A DNA stretch of 14,438 nucleotides from Nitrososphaerota archaeon. GTDB lineage: Archaea > Thermoproteota > Nitrososphaeria > Nitrososphaerales > JACQRY01. How positions within the stretch are numbered: the stretch's first letter is position 1; the number at the start of each line of letters is the position of its first letter. Of this stretch, positions 7,235 to 14,036 are shown piece by piece. The notes beneath the pieces were generated by a model. That model did not search any database and had not been told where the DNA came from. It saw only the letters and a program-made list of their open reading frames with translations. The position numbers and the translations under genes are program-made. The stretch lies in the NCBI GenBank assembly GCA_016206275.1, contig JACQRY010000038.1, positions 1 through 14,438 of the forward strand, given 5' to 3'.

Positions 7235-8587
7235 CTAGTTTAGCTTCTGAGCCATGACGCCTGTTAAAGCCGCAGCAGCTATCCTCTGCTTCGCCTCCTC
7301 GATGGCCTGAGGAACGGTCTTGGCCCACCAACCCTTTTCGCCCATACGTCTTCTGAACGTCGGCTTCATGAAAGAATAGGTTTCCATCAAACCTTTCTCA
7401 CTTTCCATCACCTCTTGCACTAACGCTATGAAATCGCCGAGAAGCGTGGTTCTAGGAAGGACCAGGAGTTCTTTGTTGAAGGCACTGCGAGCGGCGTTAT
7501 GACCAGCTATGGCACCTGTTACCACAGCTTCTTGGATGCCTACGTTGGGTCCGGACTTCTCTCCTCCTACGAAGAGATTGGAGAAGCCGAAGGCCCTTAG
7601 AGAGTTTTCGCGAGGAGCCATAGACATGAATCTAACGGCATTGCCCACGCCTCCTCCAAGAGGATCAGCGAACCTTGCATGCTCGAAGCCCGGTATCTTC
7701 CGCACATCTTCAAGGGGCATATAGACCATGCCGTTAGCCTTGAAGAATCCAGGATAAGCCATCTTTACCATCTTTACATGCGAGGGATCGTATGGCAGGT
7801 TGGTGCTGAGGCCGATCTTCATCATGTTTTGTATCTCTTCAGGGATTTCAACTTTCCAGCTTCCCTCGCGTTTCACTATTTCAAGCAGCTCGGGGTCGAT
7901 CGAGTCGTCGTAGAACGATGTTGCGGAGCTCAGAGCACCGAAGCCGCCTCCATGTTTTGCATCCCTGATCTTTCTAAGTTCTGGTGCCCCTGCCTTGGTA
8001 GCGATACTAACGCGGTCACCGAAACTGTTGCAGCGGAGCATACATTCAACGCACCCATAACCATACTCTACACAGATGTCTATGCCTCCAGCTCCACCGG
8101 TAGTGTCAACAAAGGCGTCTCCAGCAAGTACTTTACCTTTCTCCAATTTGACTGCAAGCATCTTACCTCCCTGATCGTCCTGAGCCTTGCCCATCGCTAC
8201 GTCAACAGCTTTATCAGCTAAGATGACTTCTATGCCAATATCGCGTAGATACTTCCTGATGGCCGTTTCAGCCTTCATACAATGAAAGATATGGTTTTCC
8301 CCGTGACGATGAGCCAATTCTTCAACCCCAGCCCACTTCATCTCCGTTCTCGGATGAGTGAGTACAGGAGGAGTTTCAAGAATATGAAAGATGTAGCCTC
8401 CGCCCATCGCCTTTAGCTCCTCTACAGCAGCCATACGACCATCGTTGTAGAAGATACCTGAGTGAAGACCTACACCTAGAAGCTGATCGGTTCTCTCCAC
8501 AAGAACTACTTCCGCACCGGCATGGTGAGCGCATGCGGCGGCGCTAACGCCTGAAAAACCTCCGCCGACGACAATGACCTTTGGCAT
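7235..8587 (-). CDS. FAD-dependent oxidoreductase, MnmG/TrmFO-like (FAD_oxidored)
   Basis: Flavoprotein of 450 residues. The N-terminal Rossmann strand carries VVGGGFSGVSAAA (Gly8-Gly13) and an acidic ribose-binding residue at the end of strand 2 (VLVER, Glu31). A second FAD motif lies near the C-terminal part of the fold, NLFVGGEKSG with NVGIQEAVVTGAIAGHNAA at about 337-366, as in MnmG/TrmFO-type and pfam12831-like proteins. DTTGGAGG at 161-168 is the usual mid-protein strand. A CVECMLRC cluster (Cys179, Cys182, Cys186; Cys172 nearby) is unusual and may bind a metal, an Fe-S cluster or act as redox thiols. A helical C-terminal domain (about 380-450) follows. The substrate is unknown. A box A lies 30 bases before the ATG. 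It may be the first gene of a run with the zinc-finger ORF and nnrD. Confidence 0.85.
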   Translation of the reverse strand: MPKVIVVGGGFSGVSAAACAHHAGAEVVLVERTDQLLGVGLHSGIFYNDGRMAAVEELKAMGGGYIFHILETPPVLTHPRTEMKWAGVEELAHRHGENHIFHCMKAETAIRKYLRDIGIEVILADKAVDVAMGKAQDDQGGKMLAVKLEKGKVLAGDAFVDTTGGAGGIDICVEYGYGCVECMLRCNSFGDRVSIATKAGAPELRKIRDAKHGGGFGALSSATSFYDDSIDPELLEIVKREGSWKVEIPEEIQNMMKIGLSTNLPYDPSHVKMVKMAYPGFFKANGMVYMPLEDVRKIPGFEHARFADPLGGGVGNAVRFMSMAPRENSLRAFGFSNLFVGGEKSGPNVGIQEAVVTGAIAGHNAARSAFNKELLVLPRTTLLGDFIALVQEVMESEKGLMETYSFMKPTFRRRMGEKGWWAKTVPQAIEEAKQRIAAAALTGVMAQKLN

Positions 8588-8613
8588 ATCACATCGCGTT
8601 TCTCTCTATGCTC

Positions 8614-8620
8614 GTATAAG
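8614..8620 (-). promoter_or_regulatory. Box A of the FAD oxidoreductase gene
   Basis: The minus strand reads CTTATAC, preceded by AAAC as a possible BRE, centred 30 bases before the ATG at 8587. The spacing predicts a nearly leaderless transcript. Confidence 0.5.
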
Positions 8621-8698
8621 GTTTGTGATTTCTTTGAGGAAACATATCAGTTAGAACTAAAGGATTTTTCAAGATTGGCTAGAGTTGCATTAGAAATA

Positions 8699-9955
8699 TT
8701 AGATATTGAATGTTTGACCAGCCTGCGGTGCGTCTGCGTCGAAGCCCATCTTCTCTTTGATTTCTTGAGCAAAAGCCAAGCAGCTGGGCTCCTCCCCATG
8801 CACTGTCAGAATCTTAGGGCTACCCTTAACCTTGCCTAACATGTCGAAGAGCTCTTTTTTGCCGCTGTGGGATGAAAAGTCGAATCGTCGTACAGTTGCC
8901 TTTACCTTCGTTGGTTTGCCGTTGACGATTGCCAGACCTTTCTCCAAGAGAGTTCGACCTGGCGTTCCGGGGACTTGGAAAGACACGATGGAAATAGCGT
9001 TCTTAGGCTTTGTCGAGATAGCTTGTGTGTAGAAGACTGCTTGGCCCCCTACGAGCATTCCAGCTGGGGCGATGATGACGCAGGGGGTGTTGGCGAGCCG
9101 TTTTCTCTCATTCCAGCTCGAAATGATCTCTAGACTCTCTATTGTTTTTCTGAACAGAGCAGGGTCTTTGAGATACTCTTGATGCCTAAAAAGAATGTCA
9201 TTAGTCTGAAGAGCCATGCCGTCCATAGCAACAGGGTAAGGGAAAGAATGAGACTTGAGGGCGCATGCAACTTCTTGTGCCCTTCCTACGGAGAAAGCTG
9301 GTACGAAGAGCGTTCCTCCGTTCTCCACGGTCTCCTTGGCGAAGGCGACAAAAGCGTCTTCGGCAGTTTCTCTCGGAGGGTGATCGGCTGTGGCATAGGT
9401 GCTCTCGGTGATAACCATGTCGAATTCTTCCGGTTCAAGCGCGCCTCCTTTCAGGAGGTTTGTGTCTGTCCCATTGATATCTCCTGTGTAGAGCAGTTTC
9501 TTATTGCCGTCTTCTAGCGTGATCATTGAAGAGCCAGGTATGTGGCCAGCATCCCTAAACTTGGCAGTAAACTCTCCGATCTTGACTTCGTCATTCTGCT
9601 TTAGTTTAGTGGCCTTCTTCATCATCGACATGACGTCAAGATATTCGAAGGGAAGGTAGAAACCAGAGATCTTCACAAAGTCGCTTAGAAGCAATCTGGT
9701 GAGTTCCATGGTTAGTTCGGTAGCGTAGATATCTAATCCGTCTGACAGGTAGAAGAGAGGGATGGCTCCGGAGTGATCTAGATGAGCGTGTGAGAGCAGG
9801 ATTGCATCAACATCCCTGCGTTGTACATGAATGGGAAAAGATGGTTGCCTAGTCATTAGTACTCCAAAGTCCAGTAGGACTCTGGTTCTCTTACCCTTGA
9901 CAAAAAAGGCTGAACGCCCGACTTCGCGGGCGGCACCCAAGGCTGAAATTTCCAT
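8699..9955 (-). CDS. Beta-CASP metallo-beta-lactamase RNase (aCPSF2-type)
   Basis: Zinc-dependent ribonuclease of the beta-CASP group, cytosolic, likely in RNA processing or decay. At 418 residues without KH domains it fits the short archaeal aCPSF2 type rather than aCPSF1. All catalytic motifs are visible: SHAHLDHSG at 55-63 (His56, His58, Asp60, His61), His138 in DAGHIPGS, Asp159 in YTGDI, beta-CASP motif A Glu184 in ITEST, motif B His363 in SSHSG and motif C His386 in VHGEE. The beta-CASP insert is about 195-350 with the family's VPAFSVGRAQE strand-helix. The ATG at 9955 lies 62 bases from the divergent PAC2 gene. Whether it acts as endonuclease or 5'-3' exonuclease cannot be told here. 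Confidence 0.95.
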   Translation of the reverse strand: MEISALGAAREVGRSAFFVKGKRTRVLLDFGVLMTRQPSFPIHVQRRDVDAILLSHAHLDHSGAIPLFYLSDGLDIYATELTMELTRLLLSDFVKISGFYLPFEYLDVMSMMKKATKLKQNDEVKIGEFTAKFRDAGHIPGSSMITLEDGNKKLLYTGDINGTDTNLLKGGALEPEEFDMVITESTYATADHPPRETAEDAFVAFAKETVENGGTLFVPAFSVGRAQEVACALKSHSFPYPVAMDGMALQTNDILFRHQEYLKDPALFRKTIESLEIISSWNERKRLANTPCVIIAPAGMLVGGQAVFYTQAISTKPKNAISIVSFQVPGTPGRTLLEKGLAIVNGKPTKVKATVRRFDFSSHSGKKELFDMLGKVKGSPKILTVHGEEPSCLAFAQEIKEKMGFDADAPQAGQTFNI

Positions 9956-10017
9956 AAGTGTGCTTACGTCCTTACGGCAAAACTTTTCATACTCCGCTCT
10001 TTAAGGTTTCCTTAATA
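9956..10017. promoter_or_regulatory. Divergent promoter region, RNase / PAC2 gene
   Basis: Only 62 bases separate the two start codons, so both promoters must overlap here. A/T-rich candidates are TTTTCAT near 9984 and CTTTAAGG near 9999 for the PAC2 gene, and AAGTTTTG on minus near 9982 for the RNase gene. None is a strong box A. Confidence 0.35.
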
Positions 10018-10722
10018 ATGTCGTCGATAGAAATCTTTCCAGAAGGAACAAGATTCGATGGTTGCAGCCTTATCACCGGCTTCCACGGGATCGGAGCAGC
10101 GGGATACTGGACTATCAAGTATCTGCAGGATAAGTTAAACGTGCCAAGAGTAGCCTATGTCAACTCGCCTATCATCCCTCCCGTGACATCTACAAGCAAG
10201 GGGAAACTGGTTTCGCCTTTTGAGCTTTACAGGAAGGCGAATACGGTCTTTTTCAAGGCGGAGATCCCTCCGCAGCGAGAGGAAGAGATAAAGTTCTATG
10301 GTGAATTAGCCAAGTGGATTGCTGGCTCAGGGATGAAAGAAGTAGCTCTCGTTGGTGGGCTGGACATTAATCTGAAGCATGATGAGACTACGTTTCGACT
10401 TGTTCACACGTCCAGCTACAAGCCCAACGGTGAATTAGAGAAAGCCCTGATCCTTGAGGATGATCATCTTATCGTCGGTCCAGTTGCTGTCATGCTAAAC
10501 CAGTTCGAGATGAGAGGATTCCCAGCCTATGCAATACTTGCTTACGCTTCGCCCGAACGTATGGACCCCAGGGCCGTTGCGGTGTCAATCGGTGTGCTGG
10601 GAAAGCACTACGAGTTTGAGGTAGATGTAACACCGCTTATCCGTGGAGCTGAGGCGATAGAGACCGAGGTTGCTAAACGGGACAACTATGGTAAGAAGAG
10701 TGCGGAATCTATGTATGCCTAA
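10018..10722 (+). CDS. PAC2-family proteasome assembly chaperone
   Basis: Cytosolic PAC2 (PF09754-type) protein, expected to help assemble or bind the 20S proteasome. Family features in the 234-residue product: LITGFHGIGAAGYWTIKYL at 18-36, LVGGLD at 111-116, and GPVAVMLNQFEMRGFPAYAI at 154-173. APERMDPR-like ASPERMDPRAA follows at about 177-187, then a final helix region. The last three residues, Met-Tyr-Ala, match the HbYX pattern (hydrophobic-Tyr-any) that docks proteasome partners into the alpha-ring pockets. I choose the ATG at 10018 because the family begins just before the first beta strand. The frame is open back to a GTG at 9958, which would add 20 unlikely residues and abut the divergent RNase start. 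The 3' end overlaps tgtA by 14 bases, tail to tail. Confidence 0.92.
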   Translation: MSSIEIFPEGTRFDGCSLITGFHGIGAAGYWTIKYLQDKLNVPRVAYVNSPIIPPVTSTSKGKLVSPFELYRKANTVFFKAEIPPQREEEIKFYGELAKWIAGSGMKEVALVGGLDINLKHDETTFRLVHTSSYKPNGELEKALILEDDHLIVGPVAVMLNQFEMRGFPAYAILAYASPERMDPRAVAVSIGVLGKHYEFEVDVTPLIRGAEAIETEVAKRDNYGKKSAESMYA

Positions 10723-12328
10723 GTTCGTCATATCTACTGCGTTCTAGCTTTCCCTTTGCCGCTTCTGCTATCATTAGCGCTGCTTCGTTAACGTGTAGAT
10801 TAGACGCCACATTAAGCAAAGAGTTCTTGGGGAGGATTCTTCTTAGTCTTGTTACCAGTGGTTTAGGCGTCAATTCATTAATAACAAGGAGTGTGTGCCT
10901 AGGCTTGTTCTGCCGGATTATTTGTTTGAATTGTTCCACCGTGATCTTCGATACTGCTCTGCTTTCTGCGAAGTCGGATGACGATAAGTGTTGTGAGAAC
11001 GGGTAGACATCGCTTAGTTCAACTGGGGTTAGTCCCAGGCCTGGAGTCAAGAAGAAGACTTGTATTCTTTTCAAGTATCGTCCAAGAGTGTTAGCGAGTT
11101 TTGAATAGATTTGAGAGGTTAGAAATGGTTTCTCCTCTTGATCTGGGAGAATTAAGAACAGTTCGACATTTTTGAATGATAATGTTTCTGTTATTCGGTT
11201 ACGGCTTCTGGTTACCTCTGGCCTATTTGCATCTTCGGGTGTGAAGAGGAAGAGTGCTCGATTTTTGAAGGCCGGTGTGCCGTCGAAGAGATTATCAACG
11301 TTATTCAACATGCGGTAAGCTTCCCATAGTTTCGGGTGAGAATGAGCTTTGACTCCTAAGTGTTCCCAAAGTCTTCCATCATGGATAGCTTGTTTGACCG
11401 TTTGGACTTCTTGCCGTAAAACGTAAAGGTTGTGCAATGCTAGTTGTTCTTCAGCGTCTGCGCCGTTTTTGAGGTCTTCTGGGTTTTTTTTGCAGCAGAC
11501 TGGGCAGGAGCATGGAAGATAGCTTAAGTCTTCGAGTCTTTCGGTTCCATGTGGCGTCATGTATCGCCTTTGTTTGGCGTAAAGGATGTATGAGGCGGAG
11601 TCGAATAGGTCGCAGCCTAAAGCTACTGCCAGAGGAATTGTTAGAGGATGGCCGGCTCCGAAGAGATGGAGTGGTTTGCTGGTTGGCAGAACTTGTTTAA
11701 CGGTGTGGATCATCTGGACCAAGAGGGAGAAATCATAGGTTTCCATGACTTCGGTGGGGCTTCCCAAGGCGTATACTTCGAAGTTTAGGCGAATCATCTG
11801 CTTCGCTGATCTTTTCAGAAGATCCAAGTGTTTTCCTCCTTGTATGGGTCCTATCCAAAGTACGTCGTCTCTGCCTCTCGATTTGACAGTGACTTTTGAT
11901 GCGTTTACGGTCGCCTCAACAGTCCTTAGGGCAAAATCTTTGGTAACGTTCAGTCCAGTGGGTCGATCAAGAACCGTTGCGATGTCTACTCCTATAGCTT
12001 CTTGGAAACGAACAATCTCCTTAACAGAAACTTCTATGTCCCCATATTCTAACACCTGGTAGCCTCCTGAATCCGTCATCACGATGCCATCATAACCTAT
12101 CAGATTGTGGATCCCAGTGGCTTCAGCTTCAGACTTTGCATACTTGCGGGCAAGGTATGCGTTGGTCATGATCGCTGTGAAGCCGAGTTCTTGGATACGT
12201 TTGGCAGGGATATTCTGTCTGGTGGGATGTATTACTGGCAGCAGGGCTGGGGTTTCGAGAACGCCATGTCTTGTTTTTAGGTGGCCGATACGGCCAGCTA
12301 GGTCTGAGGCTTTGACCTCGAACGCCAT
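10709..12328 (-). CDS. tgtA: Archaeosine tRNA-guanine transglycosylase, no PUA domain
   Basis: Exchanges guanine-15 in the tRNA D-loop for preQ0, the first committed step of archaeosine formation. The catalytic TIM barrel spans about 1-350. It contains TDSGGYQ at 85-91 with Asp86, DRPTG at 121-125, GPIQGG at 160-165, GAGHP at 224-228, LFDSASY at 241-247 with the nucleophile Asp243, and the zinc site Cys273, Cys275, Cys278 and His299. Archaeal C-terminal domains begin after about 350 and the protein ends at 539. The tail shows no PUA-like segment, so it is shorter than the roughly 580-residue euryarchaeal enzymes. PUA may be encoded separately, as in some archaea. It follows the Sm-like gene by 70 bases and may be co-transcribed with it. 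The 3' end overlaps the PAC2 gene. Confidence 0.97.
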   Translation of the reverse strand: MAFEVKASDLAGRIGHLKTRHGVLETPALLPVIHPTRQNIPAKRIQELGFTAIMTNAYLARKYAKSEAEATGIHNLIGYDGIVMTDSGGYQVLEYGDIEVSVKEIVRFQEAIGVDIATVLDRPTGLNVTKDFALRTVEATVNASKVTVKSRGRDDVLWIGPIQGGKHLDLLKRSAKQMIRLNFEVYALGSPTEVMETYDFSLLVQMIHTVKQVLPTSKPLHLFGAGHPLTIPLAVALGCDLFDSASYILYAKQRRYMTPHGTERLEDLSYLPCSCPVCCKKNPEDLKNGADAEEQLALHNLYVLRQEVQTVKQAIHDGRLWEHLGVKAHSHPKLWEAYRMLNNVDNLFDGTPAFKNRALFLFTPEDANRPEVTRSRNRITETLSFKNVELFLILPDQEEKPFLTSQIYSKLANTLGRYLKRIQVFFLTPGLGLTPVELSDVYPFSQHLSSSDFAESRAVSKITVEQFKQIIRQNKPRHTLLVINELTPKPLVTRLRRILPKNSLLNVASNLHVNEAALMIAEAAKGKLERSRYDELRHT

Positions 12329-12398
12329 GCTGTAATCAACGTCGGAGAGTGAGTTTGGTTCACCTTTCCGCCGGGTCTCTTATTGAAGTTGATCGTTT

Positions 12399-12836
12399 TC
12401 AGGAGCCTTGGACCCTACTCTGTTTGACGAACTCGTCGTAAATGCCTTTGGCTCTGTCGGCAGCTAAGCCGCTTCCTTCAACAACGCCTTTCTCTGTAAG
12501 TTTAATTTTGTCCATGACGATAATGGCGCCTATCTCTTCTCTTATTTTTACGAGGCCGGGAAAGACTCTTTCAAGTCGCTCTGCCAAAGTCTTCAGGTCA
12601 AATGGCTTTTCTATGAGCCTAACCTCCTTAATGTAACTGCCGTTTAGGATAAGTTTGAAGACCTTGCCATCAGTGCCGGTTACGTTGTCTATGATCAGGT
12701 TAAGTTTTTCATCTATGCCTAAGAGATCGCCTTGATAGGATCGCCCTTCAGAGGTTTCTACGCCTATTCTTCTCCCAATCATTGTGGCCAATTCTTCGCC
12801 AAATCTTCTAAAAACCGTGGCTGCCAGTTCCTTCAC
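12399..12836 (-). CDS. Sm-like RNA-binding protein with C-terminal domain (SmAP3-like)
   Basis: LSm-fold RNA-binding protein, expected to form a ring. The Sm1 motif region is about 17-52 (IGRRIGVETSEGRSYQGDLL, then LNLIIDN) and Sm2 about 61-74 (KLILNGSYIKEVRL, with the family's Ile/Leu-x-Gly turn as LNGS). A second domain at about 80-145 (ERLERVFPGLVK, then KLTEKGVVEGSGLAADR) matches the extra C-terminal domain of crenarchaeal SmAP3-type proteins. Start choice is open: GTG at 12836 (145 residues) or TTG at 12839. A T-rich box A about 34 bases before the GTG predicts a very short leader. An ATG at 12843 is out of frame. It is upstream of tgtA on the same strand and divergent from a small zinc-ribbon gene. 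Confidence 0.93.
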   Translation of the reverse strand: MKELAATVFRRFGEELATMIGRRIGVETSEGRSYQGDLLGIDEKLNLIIDNVTGTDGKVFKLILNGSYIKEVRLIEKPFDLKTLAERLERVFPGLVKIREEIGAIIVMDKIKLTEKGVVEGSGLAADRAKGIYDEFVKQSRVQGS

Positions 12837-12866
12837 CAACCATGTTGGTCGGGGCTATTGAAGCCG

Positions 12867-12873
12867 TTAAAAA
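12867..12873 (-). promoter_or_regulatory. Box A of the Sm-like gene
   Basis: The minus strand reads CTTTTTAACGG. The box centre is about 31-34 bases before the TTG/GTG start codons, predicting a leader of only a few bases. Confidence 0.4.
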
Positions 12874-12926
12874 GCTTCCCAATTAGATATTCTCTGTTTC
12901 TTAACGCAGCATATTACGTATACACT

Positions 12927-12935
12927 GATATATTA
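12927..12935 (+). promoter_or_regulatory. Box A of the zinc-ribbon gene
   Basis: GATATATTA is a good archaeal TATA box. It lies about 56 bases before the ATG at 12987, predicting a leader of about 30 bases, which would carry the GGAG ribosome site at 12975-12978. Confidence 0.5.
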
Positions 12936-12986
12936 CCTACGTAAGCGAATGGCGTCTAACACAATCGGGGCAAAGGAGAGAAAGGT

Positions 12987-13175
12987 ATGTCCTATCCGCG
13001 CTGGTATGCTAGGTGCAAGAAGTGTGGAGTGGAATTCTACACTAATCTCAGAGGGCTTCCTGTGAAAACCATAGGGTCACGCATGGCCATTACTTGTCCT
13101 AAGGGGCATGTGGAATATTATCAGGGTGGGGAGCTTTTGTCTCGCCTAGAAGAGGAATCTTCGTCATCCGGTTAG
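12987..13175 (+). CDS. Small zinc-ribbon protein, 62 residues
   Basis: I do not recognise a named family. Cys10-x2-Cys13 (CKKC) and Cys37-x3-His41 (CPKGH) form a CxxC...CxxxH metal site, spaced about 23 residues apart as in zinc ribbons. A basic patch and aromatics lie between them, and the tail is acidic and Ser-rich (EEESSSS). The start is well supported: ATG with GGAG 8 bases before it and a box A further upstream. It shares a divergent region with the Sm-like gene, which hints at an RNA- or translation-related job but does not prove it. Confidence 0.75.
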   Translation: MSYPRWYARCKKCGVEFYTNLRGLPVKTIGSRMAITCPKGHVEYYQGGELLSRLEEESSSSG

Positions 13176-13215
13176 GTCTGCACTCACTGCAGCTTTCTTG
13201 GCCTGGTCACCCTTT

Positions 13216-13704
13216 CTAGGATACGTTGAAGACAGCACCAGCTGTCACCGATCTCTTCTCTCGCTCCGCAGTTCCCATTAACACTACTCTGTATTCCCCT
13301 GGGTCGAAAGGATTCGGCCCAGATTCACCCAGCATATATCGAATGGTGGCCTGTTCCCCAGTCTCCAGAAAGGTAGTCACCTCATTACCGATGACTGCAT
13401 CATAATGTTTCCAACTTTCCCCCGTCTTGGCCTCGAAGAAGAGACCGTACACAGAGTTGGAAAAGACAAGTCTTTTAGATGAAGGATTACTAACAGTTGT
13501 TGTCATCTCGTCTCCCTTAACATAACTAGTCTTATCGAGGGTGACCGTGAGTTTTACAGGAGCTTCCATCTCCGAATCTCTCCCAGCGGCGATAATCTGT
13601 CCCGCCCAAGGACAATAAGATTTGACTGAGTCTATCCAATAATCTAAATCTGCTTCCACGAAACCAGGAGTACCATCACATAGCTCTATGCTCACTACAA
13701 CCAT
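13216..13704 (-). CDS. Intact 3' frame of the BP74-like gene with Ig-like domain
   Basis: This is the part a gene caller would report alone (162 residues from ATG 13704). Residues 1-40 are the end of the BP74-like domain, including the Cys pair of IELCDG and SYCPW that may form a disulfide outside the cell. Residues about 49-160 form a beta-rich immunoglobulin-like domain of the BsuPI/Big type: VTLDKTSYVKGDEMTTTVSN at the start, GLFFEAKTGESW in the middle, and FDPGEYRVVLMG near the end. Started at 13704 the product would lack a signal peptide and half a domain, so I think it is a fragment, not a separate gene. Confidence 0.45.
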   Translation of the reverse strand: MVVVSIELCDGTPGFVEADLDYWIDSVKSYCPWAGQIIAAGRDSEMEAPVKLTVTLDKTSYVKGDEMTTTVSNPSSKRLVFSNSVYGLFFEAKTGESWKHYDAVIGNEVTTFLETGEQATIRYMLGESGPNPFDPGEYRVVLMGTAEREKRSVTAGAVFNVS

Positions 13705-13980
13705 TCTGACGGTTTCAGGCTCGAGATGCCAGCTCCAAGGTTGGCTGAAACCTCCATCTCCTCGGGCCAGTTGACCTAGAGGAAAGAGCCTGTTCTTTCC
13801 TTCAAGGTTCTCCTTTGCTCACCTGATGGTTTCAGAATCGGTCACCTGTATGACAAATCGCTCGCCCAGAACATCTACAACAAAAAATTCGCCGCCTAGC
13901 TCCTGAAGTAGTTGCGTTGACCCGAATAGTGTTAATGAGATAACTACTATGATAATTGCAACGATATGTATCTTGTTCAT
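13216..13980 (-). pseudogene. BP74-like exported protein gene broken by an in-frame TGA
   Basis: One continuous minus-strand frame of 255 codons runs from ATG 13980 to TAG 13216-13218, interrupted only by TGA at 13819-13821. Before the TGA is a signal peptide or membrane anchor (MNKIHIVAIIIVVISLTLFG). It is followed by the start of a domain I recognise as similar to the Dictyostelium BP74 N-terminal domain: EFFVVDV, then FVIQVTDSETIR. After the TGA the same domain continues without loss: AKENLEGKNRLFPLGQL, WSWHLEPETV, IELCDGTPGFVEADLDYW, YCPWAGQI. An immunoglobulin-like domain closes the protein. The break lies inside an expected helix, so a CGA-to-TGA-type point mutation, a sequence error or readthrough would explain it. 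TGA ends several neighbouring genes (M20, Sm-like, nnrD), so it is a real stop here. No start codon follows the TGA until ATG 13704. Confidence 0.7.
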
Positions 13981-14000
13981 GAAAATTATTTCGTGATAGT

Positions 14001-14008
14001 CTTTTATG
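14001..14008 (-). promoter_or_regulatory. Box A of the BP74-like gene
   Basis: The minus strand reads CATAAAAG, centred about 24 bases before ATG 13980, with no Shine-Dalgarno site. This fits a leaderless start and supports 13980 as the original start. Confidence 0.35.
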
Positions 14009-14036
14009 GCTCTAGCTGGTAGGTCTAAGGTTCTTT

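Noticed and set aside
7013..7243. Plus-strand frames of 76 and 67 residues between nnrD and the FAD oxidoreductase
   Set aside because: They lie opposite the zinc-finger ORF, have odd composition and no family resemblance; the minus-strand frame has a clear metal-ligand pattern instead.
13183..13200. CTGCA...TGCAG hairpin after the zinc-ribbon gene, possible terminator
   Set aside because: Only 5-base arms and no proper T-run; likely chance.
13819..13821. Selenocysteine or general TGA recoding at the BP74-like break
   Set aside because: TGA is the normal stop of several neighbouring genes, the position is not one where Cys is expected, and I see no convincing SECIS element.
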